Assembly (NCBI GenBank): GCA_015485375.1
Contig: WFTU01000168.1
Span: forward strand, 1 to 7,129
Direction of reading: 5' to 3'
Source: Paracoccaceae bacterium
GTDB taxonomy: Bacteria; Pseudomonadota; Alphaproteobacteria; Rhodobacterales; Rhodobacteraceae
DNA length: 7,129 nt
A program made the translations under genes and the position numbers. Position 1 is the first letter of the stretch, and each line of letters begins with the position of its first letter. Below, in pieces: positions 5,844 through 7,129 of the stretch. A model generated the notes under the pieces. The model worked only from the letters and a program-made list of their open reading frames with translations. It was not told where the DNA came from and made no database searches.

Positions 5844-5854
5844 TTTTGCAAAAT
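5843..5854. repeat. 12-base perfect palindrome in the olsB leader
   Basis: ATTTTGCAAAAT is its own reverse complement. It abuts and shares one base with the putative CtrA box. It could be an operator or a chance AT-rich palindrome; no known binding motif (such as the FNR half-site TTGAT/ATCAA) is matched. Confidence 0.4.
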
Positions 5855-5892
5855 ACAACCTGTAATTGCATTCCGCCACACCCTTACACCGG

Positions 5893-5920
5893 TTGCGAAT
5901 CCGCCGGATTTTGCTAGATT
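5893..5920 (+). promoter_or_regulatory. Likely sigma-70-type promoter of olsB-olsA
   Basis: TTGCGA (5893-5898) and TAGATT (5915-5920) are separated by 16 bases. Each matches four of six consensus positions, and the style (TTGnnn with a tAGATT -10) is common in alphaproteobacteria. Transcription would begin near 5927, leaving a leader of about 40 bases before olsB. The spacer contains a 13-base palindrome (5898-5910). Confidence 0.5.
5898..5910. repeat. 13-base palindrome between the -35 and -10 of the olsB promoter
   Basis: AATCCG-C-CGGATT has perfect 6-base arms around a single C and sits wholly within the -35/-10 interval of the likely olsB promoter. That is the classic place for a repressor operator or a MerR-type activator site. 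The regulator is unknown. A GANTC (GAATC, 5897-5901) overlaps the left arm. Confidence 0.45.
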
Positions 5921-5951
5921 GCCCGCGCAACACCCGTGGTGACCAGCGGCC

Positions 5952-5956
5952 GGAGG
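5952..5956 (+). promoter_or_regulatory. Ribosome binding site of olsB
   Basis: GGAGG lies 10 bases before the ATG at 5967, a slightly long spacing. It is flanked by GGCC on both sides (5948-5951 and 5955-5958), so a very small hairpin could partly hide it. Confidence 0.6.
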
Positions 5957-5966
5957 CCAAGCCTGT

Positions 5967-6746
5967 ATGAAAAGCGACCCATCCCGTTTCAAGGTCCGGC
6001 TGGCCGAAACCGATGATGACATCGCCGCCGCGCAACGCCTGCGTTACCGTGTTTTTGTCGAGGAAATGGGCGCCCACGCATCGCCCGAAGAACACTCCGC
6101 GCGGCTGGAACAGGACAAATTCGACCCCTATTTCGAACACCTGCTGCTGATCGACACCACGGCCGCAGGCGACCCGCGCGACGCCGTTGTCGGCGTATAC
6201 CGCCTGATGCGCGGGACCGTTGCGAAACAGGGTATCGGCTTCTACGGTGCCTCCGAATACGACCTGTCGAAACTGGAAAACCTGCCGTACGAGACCCTCG
6301 AACTCGGCCGCTCCTGCATCGCCCCCGGGGCCCGCGGCGGCGTCGGCCTGCACCTGCTCTGGGATGCGCTCGGCGATTACGTCCTGAAACACGACATCCG
6401 CGTCCTGTTCGGCGTTGCCAGCTTCCACGGCACCGATCCGGAACCGCTGGCCGAACCGCTCTCGCACCTCTACCACAACCACCTCGCGCCGCCGGAGTTG
6501 CGCGTCACCGCCCGCGCACACGGCTTTGCCGCGATGGACGTTCTGCCGCCGGAACAAATCGACAAGACCCGCGCGCTCAAACAGATTCCCTCGCTGATCA
6601 AGGCCTACCTGCGCCTTGGCGGTTTCGTGGGCGAGGGCGCTTTCATCGACCATGATTTCAACACCATCGATGTCTGCCTGATCATGGACACCGAAAGAAT
6701 GGTGCAGAAATACCGCACCTTCTATACCCGCGACAGGCGCGCCTGA
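5967..6746 (+). CDS. olsB: OlsB, L-ornithine N-alpha-acyltransferase
   Basis: OlsB transfers a 3-hydroxyacyl chain from acyl carrier protein to the alpha-amino group of ornithine, giving lyso-ornithine lipid, the first step in making this phosphorus-free membrane lipid. The 259-residue protein is of the GNAT/autoinducer-synthase-like fold. It shows RLRYRVFVEEMGA (24-36) near the N-terminus, VVGVYRLMR (74-82), LELGRSCIAPGARGG (111-125), VLFGVASFHGTDP (146-158), and LIKAYLRLGGFVGEGAFID towards the C-terminus. The last block and the olsA neighbour separate it from homoserine lactone synthases, which share parts of the fold. Length is slightly below that of rhizobial OlsB, but no key block is missing. 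The start has a GGAGG upstream, and the stop overlaps the olsA start (TGATG, 6744-6748). Upstream lie a promoter candidate, a palindrome and a CtrA-like box; no complete Pho box is visible. Confidence 0.92.
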   Translation: MKSDPSRFKVRLAETDDDIAAAQRLRYRVFVEEMGAHASPEEHSARLEQDKFDPYFEHLLLIDTTAAGDPRDAVVGVYRLMRGTVAKQGIGFYGASEYDLSKLENLPYETLELGRSCIAPGARGGVGLHLLWDALGDYVLKHDIRVLFGVASFHGTDPEPLAEPLSHLYHNHLAPPELRVTARAHGFAAMDVLPPEQIDKTRALKQIPSLIKAYLRLGGFVGEGAFIDHDFNTIDVCLIMDTERMVQKYRTFYTRDRRA

Positions 6747-7129
6747 TGGAGTGGTTCGGCGAATGGGCGCCGGAGCTGACCGCCCCGAAACCCCGCGAGT
6801 GGCCCCGCGTCACTCTGCGCGGCCTCGCCATGCTGCTCGGCACCGGCTTGCTGCTGGTCATCTACCTGCTGTTCTACGGTATCGAGAAAATCCTGCCGCT
6901 CGGAGTGACAAAATACATCGCGCAAATCTGGGCGCGTATGGGGCTGTTCCTGTGCGGGCTGAAACTGGAGCTGCGCGGCAAACACATGTCGCAAGGCGGG
7001 GCGCTGGTGGCCAACCATGCCTCGTGGATCGACATCTTCAGTTTCAATTCCGCCGCCCGCATTTCCTTCGTCGCCAAGGCCGAGGTCCGCAACTGGCCGC
7101 TCGTCGGTTTCCTCGGCCGCATCACCGAC
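6746..7129 (+). CDS. olsA: OlsA, lyso-ornithine lipid O-acyltransferase (PlsC family), 3' end outside the window
   Basis: Only the first 128 codons are present and the frame is open to the end of the window. OlsA adds a second acyl chain to the 3-hydroxy group of lyso-ornithine lipid, completing ornithine lipid at the inner membrane. A hydrophobic segment at about 25-45 (LRGLAMLLGTGLLLVIYLLF) is a likely membrane anchor. It is followed by ELRGKHMSQGGALVANHASW and the acyltransferase motif I NHASWID, with His91 and Asp96 in the HX4D arrangement. The second block FVAKAEVRNWPLVGFLGRI is typical of the 1-acylglycerol-3-phosphate acyltransferase (PlsC) superfamily. Sequence alone cannot exclude a PlsC acting on lysophosphatidate, but direct coupling to olsB (ATG overlapping the olsB stop, TGATG) makes OlsA far more likely. 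A short AGGCG about 6 bases upstream is a weak ribosome site, so translation probably relies on coupling. Confidence 0.9.
   Translation, partial: MEWFGEWAPELTAPKPREWPRVTLRGLAMLLGTGLLLVIYLLFYGIEKILPLGVTKYIAQIWARMGLFLCGLKLELRGKHMSQGGALVANHASWIDIFSFNSAARISFVAKAEVRNWPLVGFLGRITD

Noticed and set aside
5860..5877. Pho box upstream of olsB
   Set aside because: CTGTAAT at 5860-5866 resembles one CTGTCAT half-site, but the expected second copy 11 bases away is absent on both sides.
5829..6653. A 274-codon open frame on the - strand across olsB
   Set aside because: It is antisense to a clear OlsB with no recognisable domain, and would end in the regulatory spacer.
5967..6746. N-acyl-homoserine lactone synthase
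   Set aside because: Parts of the fold are shared, but the C-terminal LIKAYLRLGGFVGEG block and the coupled PlsC-type gene fit OlsB, and no luxR-type regulator is nearby.

Overview
This GC-rich, densely packed window is typical of an alphaproteobacterium, most likely a member of Rhodobacterales (Rhodobacteraceae). Four things point there: a ChpT-type histidine phosphotransferase (a CckA-ChpT-CtrA phosphorelay protein restricted to alphaproteobacteria), a ChpT neighbour of the DUF3553 type, an OlsB-OlsA ornithine-lipid pair, and TTAA-N7-TTAA boxes with adjacent GANTC sites in the only two AT-rich spacers. The taxonomic call rests on recognising gene content; no database was searched.

Layout from left to right. 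(1) The 3' part of a class II DAHP synthase gene (first step of the shikimate pathway) overlaps serB (last step of serine synthesis) on the + strand. (2) On the - strand, a PAS_5-type single-PAS protein gene is followed 17 bases later by a small OmdA/YdeI-type gene, whose end overlaps the end of serB. (3) On the + strand, yicC (endoribonuclease family), gmk (guanylate kinase) and a gamma-class carbonic anhydrase-like gene form a tight run. (4) chpT lies on the - strand and converges on the carbonic anhydrase gene with an 11-base overlap. (5) A 61-codon DUF3553 gene reads away from chpT, with 21 bases between the two start codons. (6) olsB and the first 128 codons of olsA are translationally coupled on the + strand and run off the right end.

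Most of the window is conserved housekeeping metabolism (aromatic amino acids, serine, GMP to GDP, CO2/bicarbonate or related chemistry, membrane lipid). The regulatory thread is the notable part. chpT would pass phosphate to CtrA, and the two AT-rich spacers of about 150 bases each carry a TTAA-N7-TTAA arrangement matching the established CtrA consensus. One lies between the PAS_5 gene and yicC, the other upstream of olsB. This suggests, without proving, that a PAS sensor protein and ornithine-lipid synthesis belong to the CtrA regulon here.

There are no RNA genes, insertion sequences, CRISPR arrays or prophage-like segments that I can recognise, and no stretch over 300 bases lacks a gene. 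I found no convincing wholly new system. The best leads are the CtrA-box architecture, the 13-base palindrome inside the likely olsB promoter, and the Tudor-like DUF3553 protein paired with chpT.
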